From: Cinclus cinclus
Taxonomy: Eukaryota > Chordata > Aves > Passeriformes > Cinclidae
Reading direction: 5' to 3'
DNA: 64,000 bases
Assembly: GCF_963662255.1 (NCBI RefSeq)
Contig: NC_085046.1
Coordinates: forward strand, 21,781,620 to 21,845,619
The notes under the pieces are model-generated. The model saw only the letters and a program-made list of their open reading frames with translations. It did no database searches and was not told the DNA's origin. Both the position numbers and the translations under genes were made by a program. Shown here in pieces: positions 25,113 to 40,900 of the stretch. The first letter of the stretch is position 1. Each line of letters begins with the position of its first letter.

Positions 25113-28100
25113 ATGAAGGCAAATACAAATGTGTACAGGGCAAAATTCACCTTTGGTGTCCTATCTCCAAATGTACTAGAAGTTTAAACTGAATATGCAT
25201 TATTCCCCTGAGATACAAACGTGAAATAACCTGTTCTTCACCTGTTACTATTTATTCCTGACAATGTTTAGCTGTCAGGCACAAGATTTAAACAGGTTTA
25301 CAGTTTGTTTTGCATAACTGTAAATACTACTCTTGCTAATAGTAAACACCTAATGTCATTGAGAACATTTTTGACTTCTTGACAATACGACTGTCCTGTA
25401 GGATGCTCAGACTGACTTCTGAACTCTGCAGACATGATAAAAATTAATGTATATAGGGACATTCCTGGTTTCTGGACCAGCTCCTTGGGTACTTTGAATA
25501 CACTAAACTGGTGCTAAATTCCTAAATTCACCTACAATGTTAATCACTGTTAAATTAATTTTATTTGATGCTGTACTATTTAAAAAAAGGAAAAAAAGCA
25601 CAAAATCCTTTATACAAGGTCAGCATTGGGTATGAAACCACATTGAAATGAAAATATTAGAATGGTAGGGCAAGAAATACAAAGATCAAGGAGCACAGCC
25701 TCATTAAAATAATTGTATAATTTTTATTTCTGAAGCACTAGCTGTTTCAAGGACTGGTTGATGAAAAACAAACAAGACTTAACCTCCAGTCTCATGCTAT
25801 GATTACTCATTATCTCTACAAATATGTGTTATAGCTCTGTCCAAAAAGCTGGAGTTCTAGTTTACATATGTGTAAATTGACACAGGCAGGTGGCCAGAAC
25901 AACCCCAAAACCTGGGCTGAAAGGAAAAGTGTAAATTTGTTCCATTACCTCACTAACTGGAGGATCCCAGAGCAGCACACAGGCAGCAGAGACACTCCAG
26001 TGGGAATGCCACTTCCATCAGGCTCAGTCAGCCCTGGCAGGCAGCAGGGCTGCTGCTGGCAACCATGGAGTTTACCAGCATGCCCTGTGAGACATCCCCT
26101 GTGCCTTTTATGACCTCCGAGCTTTGGGCTCTCTCCCAAGACAGGGAGCTCAAGCTCGTCCATGAGGACTTTCAAGTCTCTGTAAACACCTACGTTATCT
26201 CCACACAGAGATCCTACTTCTCAAAACAGAAAGGATAAATACCTGTAGGCATTTCCACTTCCAAGTAGGTTTCCATCACAGACATTCTCCAAGCCTTATT
26301 CCCAGCTGCCAGGTCACTCCAGCAGTTCTGTCACTCTCTTCACTGCTCTTCAGCTTTTTACCTTTTCTCCCAACAACATAAAACTTCACTTTTCTCAAAA
26401 GCCAGTTTAACTCTGACATCCACATGAAATAGAAACCTTCCCAACCTTCCTGTGAGCTGAAGAACGTCCTGAATCTCAGCTGCTGAGTCACACTCAGAAA
26501 TCACAGGACCTGGAGTGGCAATCCTAGCATCCCACTTCAAGTGCTGGCAAGTCATCCAATCTCTCTTTGTAGGCAGTGTTGGGAAGTCCTGTAAGGCTCA
26601 GGTAGTTTGGGTGACTCAGGATGTCTGCAAAGGGAGTCCAGGCCAAGTGAGTCAGAAATAAGCATCTATTCCACACGTGGTGAGCTCTGGCTGCACACCT
26701 CGAGCCTCTGGCCTTCTGAACCCATCACAGGAGCCTAACTTGAAGCTGCTTTTCTCAAAAATCCACCTGTGTTCTGGAGCAGCACCACGATGCCTCCTGG
26801 AGGCACAGATTGTGTCCATAACAGTAAATGAAGCAGTGCCAGCCAGTGCTGCAGGAGCACAAATGTTTGTACTGATAGACTTGGAGACATTCATGGCATG
26901 TTTTTAACTCTAACTGGCACTTCCCCAAACACTTTCCTCAGGAAAATGCAGAAGCCAATACAAGGTGCGTACAGTTCCTGAATGGTTCAGTTAAGGGAAC
27001 AATTACACTCTTTATAAGGTAATAAATAATCTGAGCTTGCCTTAATGCCATAAAAGGCTCCTGTATCTGCTTAATTTACAAGACAGTCATGGCAAGCTGG
27101 ATCCTCAGACCTTGTCCTGGATTTGTTGAGGGCTCACTGAATCCATGATGCTTCAAAATAAATATTTCAGGCCATTGACACTAATGCTTTCTGCTGAATG
27201 CTGGGTTTGTTAGATATCCTGGGCATTGCTAATGCCAGATAAGTCACTCTGATTCAGAAAAAAAGTTATTCTCATTTTCAAATGGGAAAACTGAAATTTT
27301 TCTCACTTCTAAACCTGAAATTTATCTTAATTTTGACTGACGGAATCACTGATAATGACGTAGTTCAGTCTCTAGAGTTCGCTCAAACCTTGGTCTTGTC
27401 TAAGTCTGTAAAAGTATCAGTCAACAGACAAATGTTCACCGTGAATGGAAACAAATTACTGAATCATTTAGGATTGTTTATTAAAACTGTAATTTTCTAT
27501 CACAATTGAACGCAGCTAAACTGAAACTAGTACCTAAGACTAGTTTACTTTGTTTTAATTTACTCCAATCATTTCAAGCATCAGCTTAAAACTCTTATCT
27601 TAACTCTCTTCTCCCCACACTGAAAATTTTCATCTAGCTTTGACCATATCAGTAAATCATCTCAATGTCTACTTATTCTGATGTTTATTCAGGTTTAGTT
27701 TTATATCAATTAATTCAGTCTTCAGGGATGTTGGTCTGAGACTAAATTTAGCTTTTTAAAGGTCAATGAACAGCTAGTCTACAAGTTATTTATACAGAAT
27801 ATTCACAGGAAATTAATTGCATAAAGGCATGCACTTTCAGCAAATAATCCATTTTATACTGCTTTAAGAAATGCATGATTGACATGAATATGTCTCTTGG
27901 CATATTAATCTGATCCACAAATAGTGGAAATTATAATTACTGGATGGCAAAATGGCCATAATACAGATGGAGAAAATTACTCTCTCTGAGTGAAATCTAA
28001 TTATTCTTCAGAAGTCTCAATCCTGACATTGTAGAAATCATGCAATCCCTTCTGACTACAACTAAAAACTGTAAATTCATTACTTTTCCCTTCCAATGGT

Positions 28101-31100
28101 AAAATTATTTTTATCCAACACTTCATCGTAGCTCCATCTTTGTGTAGCAACTTCCTTAATCCTTGGTTTGTCACTGAACACTTATTAGGGAGAAAGGGAA
28201 AGCCTTTTAATTTGAAGCAGCACAGCGTGATTATCTGTCACTAGCCTGCTTTCCCACAGAATAATGCTCTGGAGGGAAAGGGTTAAGAAGTCTTTCAAAG
28301 CATTTGATAGCAGAAGGAAGGGTGAGAAAGCTGATGTTTTACAGCAACTGTGAGAGAATTAGGGGAAGAGATGATAATGGATGAGGACAGAGGAGATTGT
28401 CAGGCCAAAGGCAAAAGAGGAAGAAAAATACCTTTTCTGAGTAGTACCACCTTCATCTGGGCATTTTACCTGTTCTTCCTTCAAGCACTATGAAAATACT
28501 TTAACTGAAAACTGTCAATACTACAGAAAATGCACTTACCCTGTGCTGATTGTACTGTACCAGATTTAGGCAGTATGATCACAAAAAGCATTCCCCAGTT
28601 ACTCTCCTCCCCTGTTACACACAGGTATCTTCCCCTAAACTGTTCTCTCCACTCACACAGAGGAAAGGTTGGTCACACTGCTCACCAGAAGGACCAGGTT
28701 CCTGGGACATGGAGGTAAAGAGCTCTTCCATGTGCAATCCTGCATTTGCAACCCAGTTACACAGTGCATGACAGAACAGCCCCTCTCTGCTGAGCAGACT
28801 TACAAAGCTCAGCACCATGCCCTACATGGAGCATAAGCCATGTTCTTGCTCTTCCAGAACCAAAGCCAGGATAAGCTAATGGAAATTAGACGTGCTTTAA
28901 GAGGTCACTTCTAGGCACCTTTCAGATACTGATGGATGCATTCATAATGAGGAGCTTGCCTATCAAGGAACAACAGATAAATTATTGATATTTGTGACTT
29001 CAAAGGTACACACCACTCTGCTTTCTTGCAGTAGATGCTAGAGCTCACTGTGTCATTGTAGCATTCTTATGCTGTTCATAGGTGGAAACAGAGACATACC
29101 TGATTCTAATAAGTGACATTTGTTGCTAGGCTAGGAGGTTTTCACAGGATTACATGCAAAAATAAAACAAAATAGGAGCCTTGGCTCCTTGACTTAATCC
29201 TTTCTTGACAGGGTTGAGATTTCTTTTTTGTTACTGTGTGAGCTCAGCAGATTCAGCCTAAGCACAGCTCATCAGCTTTCTATTTCTGCTGTCACTGGGA
29301 AATCATATGTCACAATTCACCGAACACCTCGAAGTCATTTACCAGCCCCTTCTTAAATCAGTTCTGTAACAAGGTTTTCACAAGTGATGCAAACTACATG
29401 CTGGCAACTTCACGTTGCTCAGCTGCCTAGAGGTCCTGCCCTGGGCCAGGACAAAGGGTAACCATGTTTGCTCCTTGTGTAATTATTCAGACATGATAGT
29501 CCCAGAGCCATAATGTTGAAAGAAAAAGGAGCTCTCTGTTACTTCTGTAGGAGGAAAGCATTTCACTCCAGAAGGCATCCTCTATGGGAATTGCAGAATT
29601 GCCTTAGGGAAGTTTACAGAGCGCTCTCGCAGACTGACATACGTGTGTCACCCTGGGGTGTCAGACACTGCCCTCCCCCTGCCTGCAGTCCCCATGGATG
29701 CCACCTGGACATTGAGCCTGATCCAAAAACAGGCCCTGAGCATCCTGTTTCTTGTCAAGAGCATCATTGAATGAGACACAACTAACTCTGGGGCTGCCTC
29801 CTTTGTGGCCAGGCAGGAAATATTGAACTGAGTTTGCGACTAAAAAGGTAAAACCCAGTGAAAGGAGTCAACACAGCATGGAAAGAAGCTTCCTCAACAA
29901 GGAGCTCAGGCCTGGTGCCTGCTGAGGGGCTCAGCCCTACAGCTGCTGAAAGACAGAGCTCAGGAGAGGTATTTAGGCAGAGGTTCTCCAAAAAGAGTGA
30001 TGAGTTTGTGGACTTGCAAGGTGAACCCTTACTCAGTTGAAATCACAGAAACAGAAGCTTTCTCCAAAGGCAAGAAAGATGATAATCATCTGTGTCCATC
30101 TCAAGTTCTCTGAGAATTTTAACAGTTAAGCAGATTAAGCAAAATATGTAAACCCCAATTCCTAAAATGCCATATAAACCATAAATGAGAGAACTTTCTG
30201 TCAGTGTTTCAACAACCAGTGAAGTGGAACCTTCTGGGAAAGATGGCAAGTTTCTGGCACAAAGTACGGTCTGGCCATAGCCTGAGAATAAGGGCAGGCT
30301 ACATGGGAGTAAACTCAGTCTTGAAACACCAAAGAAGGAGAGGTATGGATCAGGAAAGAAAGGATAGAAGTTGATTTAACAGTTGGATTTGACATAAACC
30401 TTCCCATGACTGGTCCTTTGGCAACCAGGATTAATTCAGGAATTTAGGAAGAGTTGCGACTTCTTTCACTTAGACATATGTGCAGACCCTAGGACAGAAC
30501 ATTAAAATAATTGAGAGCAAAGGATGCTTTTCCAAACATCATTTTGATCAGTTTGTTTAACTGTTAAAGAAAATATTCTGTTTAATATTCAAGAGGGTTT
30601 CCATAGGTGTCTTTGGTAATGAACAAATCCTGGGAAGTAAGTAGATTACATAATTCTGCTTCTTTCCTAAAACATGGTCCTGAGTAAGACACTAACTTAA
30701 GTCTCTAATAAAATACCATCCTTATTTCCTAAAGGACCTGGAACTGAGCTTGGCCCAGTTACTGCTGCTGAAGATGTGAAGCTGTAACACATCGCTGTAC
30801 AAACATTGACATATTTTATGCTTAAGTTTTCTTTAATTTCAAAATGCCTAGGTCATTTTTTGTACACAAACACGATAAATACATGGTAAATACATAGAAG
30901 AAACTACTCAATTCAAAATTTTAAGGGAATAATGTATGTGATATTACTACATAGGATTGATTTTGTTGTGTGGATGGGTAAAGTGCAAAACCATAGATAT
31001 TCTCTGGTTTCAAAATATAGTTTTTTCTTTGATGCTGCTACAAAGTCCTAATGATGCTGACTTCAGCACTATAGCAATTATTTCTATCATCATACCAATA

Positions 31101-34100
31101 AACACTGAGCAAGCTTGGTCCTGAAATGCACTCCTCAAAGATTTGAAACACATAATACAATCAGTTGCACATGATCAAGCAGGTGTTTAACATGGACTTC
31201 AATGGCAGCTTGCATCTCTAGATGCAAGAAGTCTTTGATCTGTGTATCAAAGCACAATGGTAATGAGTGTGCCCACTGAGCTATACCTTGGTACTTCAGG
31301 TACTGAATGTTGAAGCGATTAAACAGAACTTCAGCAATACCACTAATTAGCAAATTGCTGTCTTGGAGTCTCAGCACTTAACTCTATTTTATATTCGTTT
31401 GGGACCATCACCAACTCTGCTGTTGTACACTGTAAGTTCTGCTCATGGTCCATCCTGACACACTAATGGTTGATGTACTGCTTAGACATGCAGATTGAAA
31501 ATTAAAAAAATCCCTTGCTGCACCATAGCTAACATGAGCAAGAACCACTGGTAAGTCTGTGGGTGTTTAACAATGCTGACAGAACTGGTCAGAAGTGCCT
31601 TTTCCTGGCTCTCAGTTCCACACTTCACCACATCTGAATGGTTTATTAGAGCTGCATGCCTGTCAGAGAAATTGAAAAAGGCTCTAGAGCATAAACAAAT
31701 TAGGGACAAAACATGAGATATAACTATCACTGGTTTTGAAAGTAAAATCTCTATTTTTTCTTCATTGTAATTCTGTTTCTTATTCCAGTGGAAAGTAAAT
31801 TTTACACCTTACACACAAGCTTACTTATGCAAAAGATGATTTGGCAAAGTACTGCTGAATTCTGCAGAGACACTGATAATTCACCTGAAAAGAAACAACG
31901 TGGTTTCCTCAATGAGGCTTGTTTAGAGGCGTATCAATATAAAAGTATTATTGGTAAGAACTACTTGTGTAACCACTAAGAATTGATTTGACTTGCAAAC
32001 CAATTGAACTGGGGTAACATTCTTGACTGTAAGCTAAGACTCATCTTTCGTCCTTCATAAGTGTGTTCTTCACTTACCCAATTTGATGCCAGACTAATCT
32101 ACCATTCTGCAATTCCATTCAAAAAATAAAGAGGACTCCTTTGGTATTAATATTTTTCATTTCCTCAATATTTTTCTTTGCTTCTTCAATATTAATGTAG
32201 TCTCATTGTTTTTTAAGGTGATGCAAACAGAACAATCTTTCTGTTACTTTTTCCAGCCTGTTGTCATAAGCATTTAGAAGTTGCACATTCATCAGAAAGT
32301 GTTAGTGTGCCTCTGCCACTGTTATATCTGCATATCTAATATGTTACTCTGGGCTTCCTTAGCTTTACTGCCTAAAGCTGGACTGACACAATTCCCTAAC
32401 ACTGAAAAGTCCCAGAGCGTTAACAATTTTAAAGGCAGCAGTATGTCAAATGTGAGCCTCAGGATCTTTCACATGAAAGAAGTGTGAGAAACATTTCCCA
32501 CATACTTCTCTATGAACCTAACTTGCTCTTTTTAGTTTATGCTGATGAAGGTTATTTCTGCAAGAAGGATATGCTGTAACTAGTGAAGATTTGTAGCTAC
32601 AGTGCTGTTTTCTAGAATTCAAAAGATTTGAAATAAGAGGGTTTCTGCCTCCCACATTTGAAATCTATACTCAGTGAAACAGGCTGAGGTGTAGAAATCA
32701 GCAGAATAACAATTTGTTACTGAACAGATAACAAGTGTCAGCTATTTCCAAGGGGGAGAAAAAGAATTGCCTCTAATGTAAAATCTAAGTCCTGAAACAG
32801 AGCAAGAATGAAAGTGTTTTGGACTGTTTCCTGCCATTTCCAAATACAGAACCCTGCACACTCCATATGGAGATTCTCTGCTGGAAGTCAGCCAGAGACA
32901 ATAACTTCACTAGATAAATAGATGTCTCCATCCAAAGAGGAATGGCTGCCCTGCTTCTAGAAGTGCATGCGTCCTGCACGTCCCAGAATGGCTTCTTAAT
33001 ATGATTCCTATGTGTTCCTATTTCCAATTCTGAAAATTTACCAGGGTACTTGGAAATAGTGCAACTAAGCGTGAAATTTTAAAGGTGACTTTGTACAGCC
33101 TAAATCTGTTGAATTTCGATTTCAGAAAAGCAAGCGGGCAATTAACTTTCATGACAGAATTGTAGCTGAGCAAGACTAATAGTGACAGGAAAAAAATAGA
33201 AATCAAAACCACAAAGATGCAAACACAAAGCACTTATTCTCTGGATAAAAGTTTTCTTTTGAAATTTTAAAATTAGGAATCAAAGGTTCCTTTGGGGTTT
33301 TTTGAGCAATTAGTTTCTTAACAGAGGAGTTTAATAACCATGGACAAACAAGAGTAAGTACTTTAAAGAGAGATTTATTAGGGGAAAAAAAAACATTGTT
33401 TCTTGCAAGACACTTTCAACACATTCCAGATAAGTTATTTCCTTCTGGAAAGAAATCAAAAAATTAGAAATAGGTAACAGCTTTCTCAGGAACAGTTCAG
33501 AAACCTGAATTATAAATAAAGAAAAGTATCCAAGTATTAAGTTCCTCAAAGAAGACAAGTTCTTCCATATAGTTTTATCATTCTGACTAACTACAGTGCT
33601 AGAGCAGAAATAGCATGTTAAACACATTCAGACAAAATTTTGACCCAGTTCAAGTATCTTTCATTGTCTCCATTTAGACTACAATTTCACATTGGAGTGG
33701 TTATATTTTATACTTAACTACCCAAAAGCCTTACAGTCATTTTTATTTTTAGGGATATGCTACTCATAATCAGCTCAAGGGCCACACAAAATTTCTATTT
33801 ATGTAGATATGATAATTATGTTGTTCTACAGATGTGAGACAAAAAAATTAGAAAAGTAGATACATATAATTTATTCTTTAAGGATATGCCCATATTAAAA
33901 TAAATGAAATTAATTAGGGTGCATTTCAGACAGTGGATCATTAAACCAAGAATATGATAAGAAAATATTTCTATAAGGAGGATTTCTGTGTAGTCTGCCT
34001 CTCATTTCTTTGCTTTCTGGTCCGACTTGTAATGAACTAATGGTACACCCGTTAATGATATAAAATAATAAATGTACTATATATTATAAAAGAGATATTT

Positions 34101-34276
34101 CATTTTTTGAGGTGACTACTCCAAACAAATCTCAGCTGCAAAAAACTCACTTTGAAGTTGATTTACTGAGCTCATTTTTAAAGTTGCATTAAAAATATCT
34201 GCTTATCATCTGTGTAGTGCAGCTCTAATAACAGCATATTTAAGTGTGGAATATCCAGTATTCAAATCCAGTAAAA
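25113..34276. other. Long gene-free interval
   Basis: About 9 kb without a recognisable exon, RNA gene or repeat. Moderately GC-rich patches occur at about 25,870-26,900 and 29,400-30,050, but their open frames (up to 85 codons) are short, lie on both strands and are unlike any family I know. The 68-codon frame at 30,043-30,249 (-) has a hydrophobic stretch but starts at TTG and has no supporting context. Confidence 0.45.
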
Positions 34277-34371
34277 CCACAGAATCACAGAACTAGGCTG
34301 GAAAATACTTTGGAGATCATCGAGTCCAACCTATGATCTAACACCACCTCATCAACTAAACTATGGCATTA
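34277..34371 (-). mobile_element. CR1 LINE, 3' terminal fragment, antisense
   Basis: The antisense CR1 terminus begins CCACAGAATCACAGAACTAG. It continues with a GGCTGGAAAATACTTTGGAG block and ATCATCGAGTCCAACCTATG, and ends with a decayed CATCAACTAAACTATGGCA block. About 95 bp remain, non-coding. Confidence 0.85.
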
Positions 34372-34882
34372 GATTATTAGAAATTAAGAGATTGTGGAAA
34401 AAATACAGAGGAAATCTCTACAAATTAACACTCAAGAACACAGATTACACTCAAAACCTTGCAGTGAAACCACACACACACTAAAGTATTTGAAGGAAAA
34501 GACTCCATGAGTTTCGCACAATTCGCCTGTAGAAGGGCTGTGAACTAATAGCACAACCATTCCTAATTAGAGGTGAAATGTCAGGTTTAAAAAGTAAGAA
34601 CATCTTCTCCTGCAGCTGGTGAACTGACAGAAGAACAGAAAAGCAATGTGAACAATATCTCAAACTGTCATTCCTGATTTGGCACTAAATGTAATTACAA
34701 TGGTATGTTAAAAGAAAATATCCATGCCCAAAGACCTTGAGCAATCATATATTGAATAAAAGTGCTTGATGAAATGTTAAGTCTGCCCCTTTGAACCACA
34801 TTTAAGTTTTCTATGAACCCATCCTTCTATATTACAAAAAATCCCCATAAATTGTACCCATTTATTAGATTGAAATGAGAGA

Positions 34883-34918
34883 TATATTGAATGTAGAACA
34901 TATATTGAATGTAGAACA
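34883..34918. repeat. Perfect 18-bp tandem duplication
   Basis: TATATTGAATGTAGAACA is present twice in direct succession (34,883-34,900 and 34,901-34,918) without mismatches. This indicates a recent local duplication, probably by replication slippage. Confidence 0.95.
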
Positions 34919-37900
34919 TAACAGAATATTGCCTGTTACTAAGCATATCATGGGAAAATTTCTTCAATCCTCAAATTCACTGAAATTCATTATAATTTCC
35001 TTTATATCAATTCAGTTCTCAGAATTATTGAGGGGACCAAGTAACTCCATACATTAAGTGCAAGAAAAGATTCTTAAACCTGAAATCCTGACTGGTAAAA
35101 TAAGCTGAACAGGTCCTGATTTGTCTGTCTGGTAGTTAACCAAGAAGTTAAGAACTTTTGCCATACCAGATTATCAAGAGCTCAGGTTTTACTCTTGAGA
35201 AGAAGCCTGATATTGAATTAAGATTAAACAAACTGAAGAAATTCATGATTCTGCCTTTAATGGTGTGTATTGGAAGATGCAAGGTTACTTAGTCACCCTT
35301 TTATTTGTTGGTTTTTTTTTTTTTAATTAAAAAAAATGCAGGTGGGACCAGAAGTGCATTGCCACACTGTTCTTTAACTTCTGATTTGATAAGGAACTGC
35401 TAACTAGTTTGTTTACTGGAAAAGCCAAAAGTCAGAGGGGAAATTAGAAGGGATAACAGTGCATACCTGAATACTTAGTCATTAAGATGAAAGGTGATGT
35501 CAGAATTTTCACCACAGCTAAACTGAAAAACATGCTTTTATTTTTTTTTTTTTTTTAAGACTAAAGATTGTAATTTCTGGTGATATTGTAACACAATCCC
35601 TTTCCAGTGTGGTCATCTGAACTAGACAGCTGTGGTGTCCACTGAGGGCACTGTGCTTCACCTTGTGCTGCGTTTCTGTTATCTTGGTACGCTAAAGAAA
35701 GCAGCTTCTCCTGGAAGTAGAACTATACCAAAGCACTGGGAGAAGTGATTTTGTAAACCTCCTTCACAGAAAAACAAGACTAGCACTAGCCAAAAGCATT
35801 GGCAAATACTGGATCATAAAATAAATGTAGCATGATGTCAGTCTTGATGGAAGGAGCTGGAAATTTCCTTTATTCCACATTTGGAAAATAGCTTCAGTGG
35901 AAGACTGTTGAGAAAAGGAGATATTTTAGAAATGTTGACTCACTCTGTTTTGACATTTCATTTAATGTCAACTTTTATTTTTGTTTTGAAATGGTATTTT
36001 TCATTCCCAAATTGCCTTCTAAAGGGAAGGTTAACAAACATTTCAACTGACATCTCCAAAGATGTGGTTGTTTGAGGTTCTTTCCCCAAAGAGACTTCAA
36101 ATTTACTTTCTTTTTCCAACCAAAGCAAGATGTCTACTACATAATCAGGTTTAATTTAAAGGCTTAGAAAGCCAAAGCCTGTGGTGATCTTCAAATTAAC
36201 ACATCAGAAGATAGCTGCAAGAGTACAACATTTTGTTACTAAAAAGGAAAATCATCATAAAAGGGCTCCTCTCCTGTCTCTCATCTTTTCCATCTCCCAA
36301 ATCCCAGTAATTTTCCTTCTTTATCTGGGATCCTTTTCCTCAGTTCTGTCTGTAAGCAAAAAGATCTGTTTCCAAACAGCATTTTTGCTGAAATCTTCAT
36401 CTTTTCACACTAAATCTGTTAACTCCTTCCATGCATGTTTTCTGTGTTCTAAGGTCTTCCCTACCCTCACTGTCATTTCAGCCTGGTGGATATCTGGACT
36501 CCAACTCTGCTGGACCCAAGCCAATGCCACAGCCTCTTTGAGTGACACTACGTCCTAGTTCAGCAAGATGTTAATGGTGAACAGTGAAAATAATTAAGCA
36601 ATCCAAGCATTCATACACGTAACTAATTAGTCTAGGAGAAGCAAGAAGCAGACAGTATGTTCTGAATAAGTTCTGTTAATGAAGAATGGTCTGACAGAGA
36701 CAATTCTAATTGCACCATAGTATGTCTAATCTAATTATGTTAATAGCTTATTTGCACTCTAAATCATCTCTGTCAGCTCAGATATGGAAATCTGGTAGAT
36801 ATCACACAGTGCTAGTGAAATCTAATGAGAACATCTCTCTTCCCTGAATGCTCGTTCTGTCTGAGTGTTGCATTGCTCTGAATACTAGGCCAGAAGGGAA
36901 TTCCTCGATGAAAATGCTCTTCGAGTATTTTCCTTGGGAAAGAGCAGTTCATCACAGAAAAGTGTTTGCAGGAACATTATTTGAGATACTCCTCAGGTAA
37001 GTTGTTCTAAGTTGTTCCTCTTGGATTTTTAGTCGGTAGTACTTTGGAATACTTCTATAGATTACCATGTGCACAAGGAATATTCACCTCACACTGATTA
37101 ATTTTCTTATATTCCTAACACTAACTCTTACAATAAGCCCTCACCATCTAGGGCTATTTTTCATTGTACTAGATAGAGCAACTTCATTCAGGGACTGAAA
37201 CAACACCTACTCTACATCACTTCGGGTTGGTGGAGATAACTTGAAAGATTCTGGAAGTCAAGTGATACTGACAAAAGAAAAGTTAACCCAAGAGCCTGAA
37301 AAGCTATAATCTATGCCAGTGTTAGACTGCAAACTGCTAGCCAGAAAATGTAGAAAATTTGAGAGTATTCTGAGCAATAAAAATGGTCAAGGAAAAAGGC
37401 AAGACAGTTTCTTGACAGAAAACCAGACAGTTGGACCAGACAGAGGAAGATGACCAGGTGTCATGTAACAAATGGCCATGCTAATCTCATCCATTACAGG
37501 TGGGCTATTACCAATTATTTTAAAAGTGTATCAAAGATGTGTTTAACTTCATTTAAGAAATATAATTTTAAAATCAGCATAGGCAAACAAAAAGAAATTC
37601 CTAATTCCTTCAGTACATATAAGGGGCAGGAAGATATTAGGCATCTCAAAGTCAAAATAAATGACAGCAATCACAAACTGCTGCATTCTGTTCAAGTCAC
37701 ATATATTCAGAGCTGCATAACTAAAAGCTGTCATGTCGTACTGCAACAGCCAACACTGAAACATCCCAGAAACTGCTTAGATATCTAGACAGTCAGCTAA
37801 GAAACTCCTGTCAGGTTTGTGAGCATTTCAGAACTTCACTTATCCACATACACTTGTACTTGAGAGACCATTTGGGAGCCTTTAGTGTATTCCAGCTGCT

Positions 37901-40900
37901 CTCCATGGATATCCCATCCACCTCTGTCACAGCTGTCAGTCCCTTATTGGGGTGGTGGCCCTGGCATGCTATACTAGGTACCTACGTAAACAATTAACAT
38001 AAAGCCTCATAGCAAGCTGCAGGTCCCAGAAATGCCAAACATCTTTGGGATCACCAGGAAGAAGACCTGCCTCTTCACCAGCCATTAGGGGAAGAAGAAA
38101 GCATGTACAGAAAGTATTTCCACCTTTGAAATGAGTGGAAGGACTCTGAGACAGGAGAAATCAGATGAGTTACCATCCTGAGGTGACTGCAGAGAAGTTG
38201 CACGTTCACAGAAAATCATTGATGGCTATTCCTGTACAATACCAGAGCTGTAGGTGGCAGCTCTGCATTCACAGAAAATCAAACTGATGAATATTTCATC
38301 ATAGACATAAACTCTGTTTTTGAGGTATGTATGGAGAATGTTACCAGTGTCTTAATAACTGTAAGGAGCATTTTCTGTTGGCATTGAAATGAAGAGCTCT
38401 GAATGGCATTCTTGTTGAGACACAATCTAATTTAACATTCCTTTTGCACCATTAACCCAGAGTTCTCCCACTGACTACCCTGTCTGTAGCAGAAACATCT
38501 GTCTACCAAGGAGCTGTCCCTTTTCATCCGTCTTCCTCATACTCTCTGTTGTTGGTAGAGTCAGTTACCAGCAACCTGGGTGATACTTCTGGAAAATTTC
38601 TGCCCGAGGGAGAAAATCCAAGCAATGTTGCACAACCACCTCAAAAGTTTTTTGGCCCCAGAAGCCTCACTCATGCCCAGCTGAATAGGAAACACTCCCA
38701 GATTCCTGTATTAGGGCTGTGCAAGAAAATTACAGTGGAAAAGCACCTGCAGCCCAAATGCTTAAAATATTCAAACTTCTATTATTATTGTCAGTTTACT
38801 GACCAATGTTCTAATAATTTCCAGAAATTGATTTTTCTTATCTGTTTCTATGAAACGAGCTGAATGATCACTACTTATTGTGTCAAAGACCAGATTGTTT
38901 GAGAGGTACAGTGGAACACTTTCAACACCAACCTCTAAATCTAATTATACAGAGTCAGAGAGTAAGTTACCCTTCAAGATGAAATTCTTAATGAGCAGTT
39001 TAACTTCTACCAGACAGACAAGCAAATTCAAAAGCCAAACATTGCTGAAAGACAGGAACTCAGTAACATAATAGGAAGAATTCAGAAATACAGTCCCTTA
39101 GGTAGTGCCTGGCAGTCATATTCCATTAAAAATAAAAAGGAAAAAAAGACAGGAGAAAGAGGAAAGAAGATTATTTTCTTGTCAGACTTTGTTTACAATA
39201 GTTTTTCTTGCTCTGATCCTCAAAACGTTCAACAAACCCTTCCAAATAACTTCTGTAAATTAAGAAAATGAGAAGCTTTATATAAACTAAGAAGTACGTG
39301 CATATGTATGTACTAATATGAGCATGGTAATTGCATGAGCATAAGAAAACCCTTCTGGGTTTAGAGCCTGTGCTTATTTGTCTACCTTAGTTCTTTATCT
39401 CTGCACAGATACCTGAAACCAGTAACTTGAGTAGAAAAGATTTTTTTTTAATGAGAATTCACACGAGGGGAAAACTCTCTGGACTTTCATTACTCTCTCA
39501 TAACCAACACTCATGTGGAACTTAGTTGCACAAAAACAAATTGTATTTTGCAGATATAGGCCTTGATTCTGAAAAAAAAAAAATACAGCTTTGTTCAGAT
39601 AAATAAACAGTACTGCATACTAGTTCAAAGGCAAGTGGGCCCACATATTTGCAGAACTGAAGTTTCTCTTTGATCCTTAATGATAGCCAAAACCTTTCTT
39701 CCACACTTGTTTCATTTGGATTTTGCCCCTCGAAAAGATGGAGAAAATATCAGAAGCTCTCTAGAAGAACTTTTCTCTCTAAATATCTCAGACTGCTATA
39801 GCTGTTTTGAAAAAGAAAATCCATTCATTTCTGATAAGCACATGGTCTTATTTGAAAACTATTTATTTCAATGGCTTTAACATTCTTCCCATTCATACAA
39901 TAGATTTCAGTGATAACACTGCCTCCATTTAAAATTGATTGACAGCGGATAAGACCCATATTTTGGTTACCTATAATTTCACTAACACTAAGCATTCATT
40001 TCAGCATTCCCCAGTCCTTCTGTTGTTTTTATTTCAGTTTAAAATTACTCAACTTTTCCACAGAACAAAGCATTTCATGCTTGTAACATTTTCTAGCCAT
40101 TGTACTTGAGAACCATCAGAGCCTCCCTGCTGGGGCGAAGGTATTTGTAACACAAGTCCTCTACATCAAGGGCAAGCATTTTTCTTCTCATGCAAAGATT
40201 CATCCAAATGTTCATATTCTGGGACCCCCATGCTAAGAAATAATAAAAAAAAATCTTTACATAGTGTTACTAAGACTAGGTCAGTACCTTCTTCTGCACA
40301 TTCCACATTAATAGCACATCTCCTTCTCTGTCATGCATTTCCCCAGAGACTACAGGAATTTTACCTCAAAAGGACTCCAAGACGTATAGCCAAGGAAATC
40401 TAATAAAAACAGGCCATTAAGAAGTTCTAGAGTCAAGTCAAAACTCTCTTATTTGCCCCCAGTAGCAACAATAAATGCTCCTATTCTATTTTTCCAAAAG
40501 ATTCCCCATGGGCAACAAGACTAATTCCTGTTGTATAATAGTCTTTTGTTTCTAGGAAACCTGTCATGTACTGCAGGAGATGGAAGATGCATTGAATGAA
40601 AAGGAAAAACAGGTTAAGGGAGTAAAAGGGTGTCTTAGATAACTGCCTTCCACCCAGATGCCTACAACAGATGCTAAGTAAATAATTTATCATAAAAATG
40701 TTTGGTTGATCATTGTCTTCCTTAGATTTTAAGGTTCATTTCTTAGAGACTTGAGATCTGGCTGTGGAAGTACTCTATGTTCAGTCTTGCAACTGAAATT
40801 AATAATAATTAAGTTCTTGGAATATAAAATTGATTTTTAATTATAAATGCCCTGGAAAAGGTTTTTTTAAAAAAGCACTGGGCTAGAAACCCCCCTATCA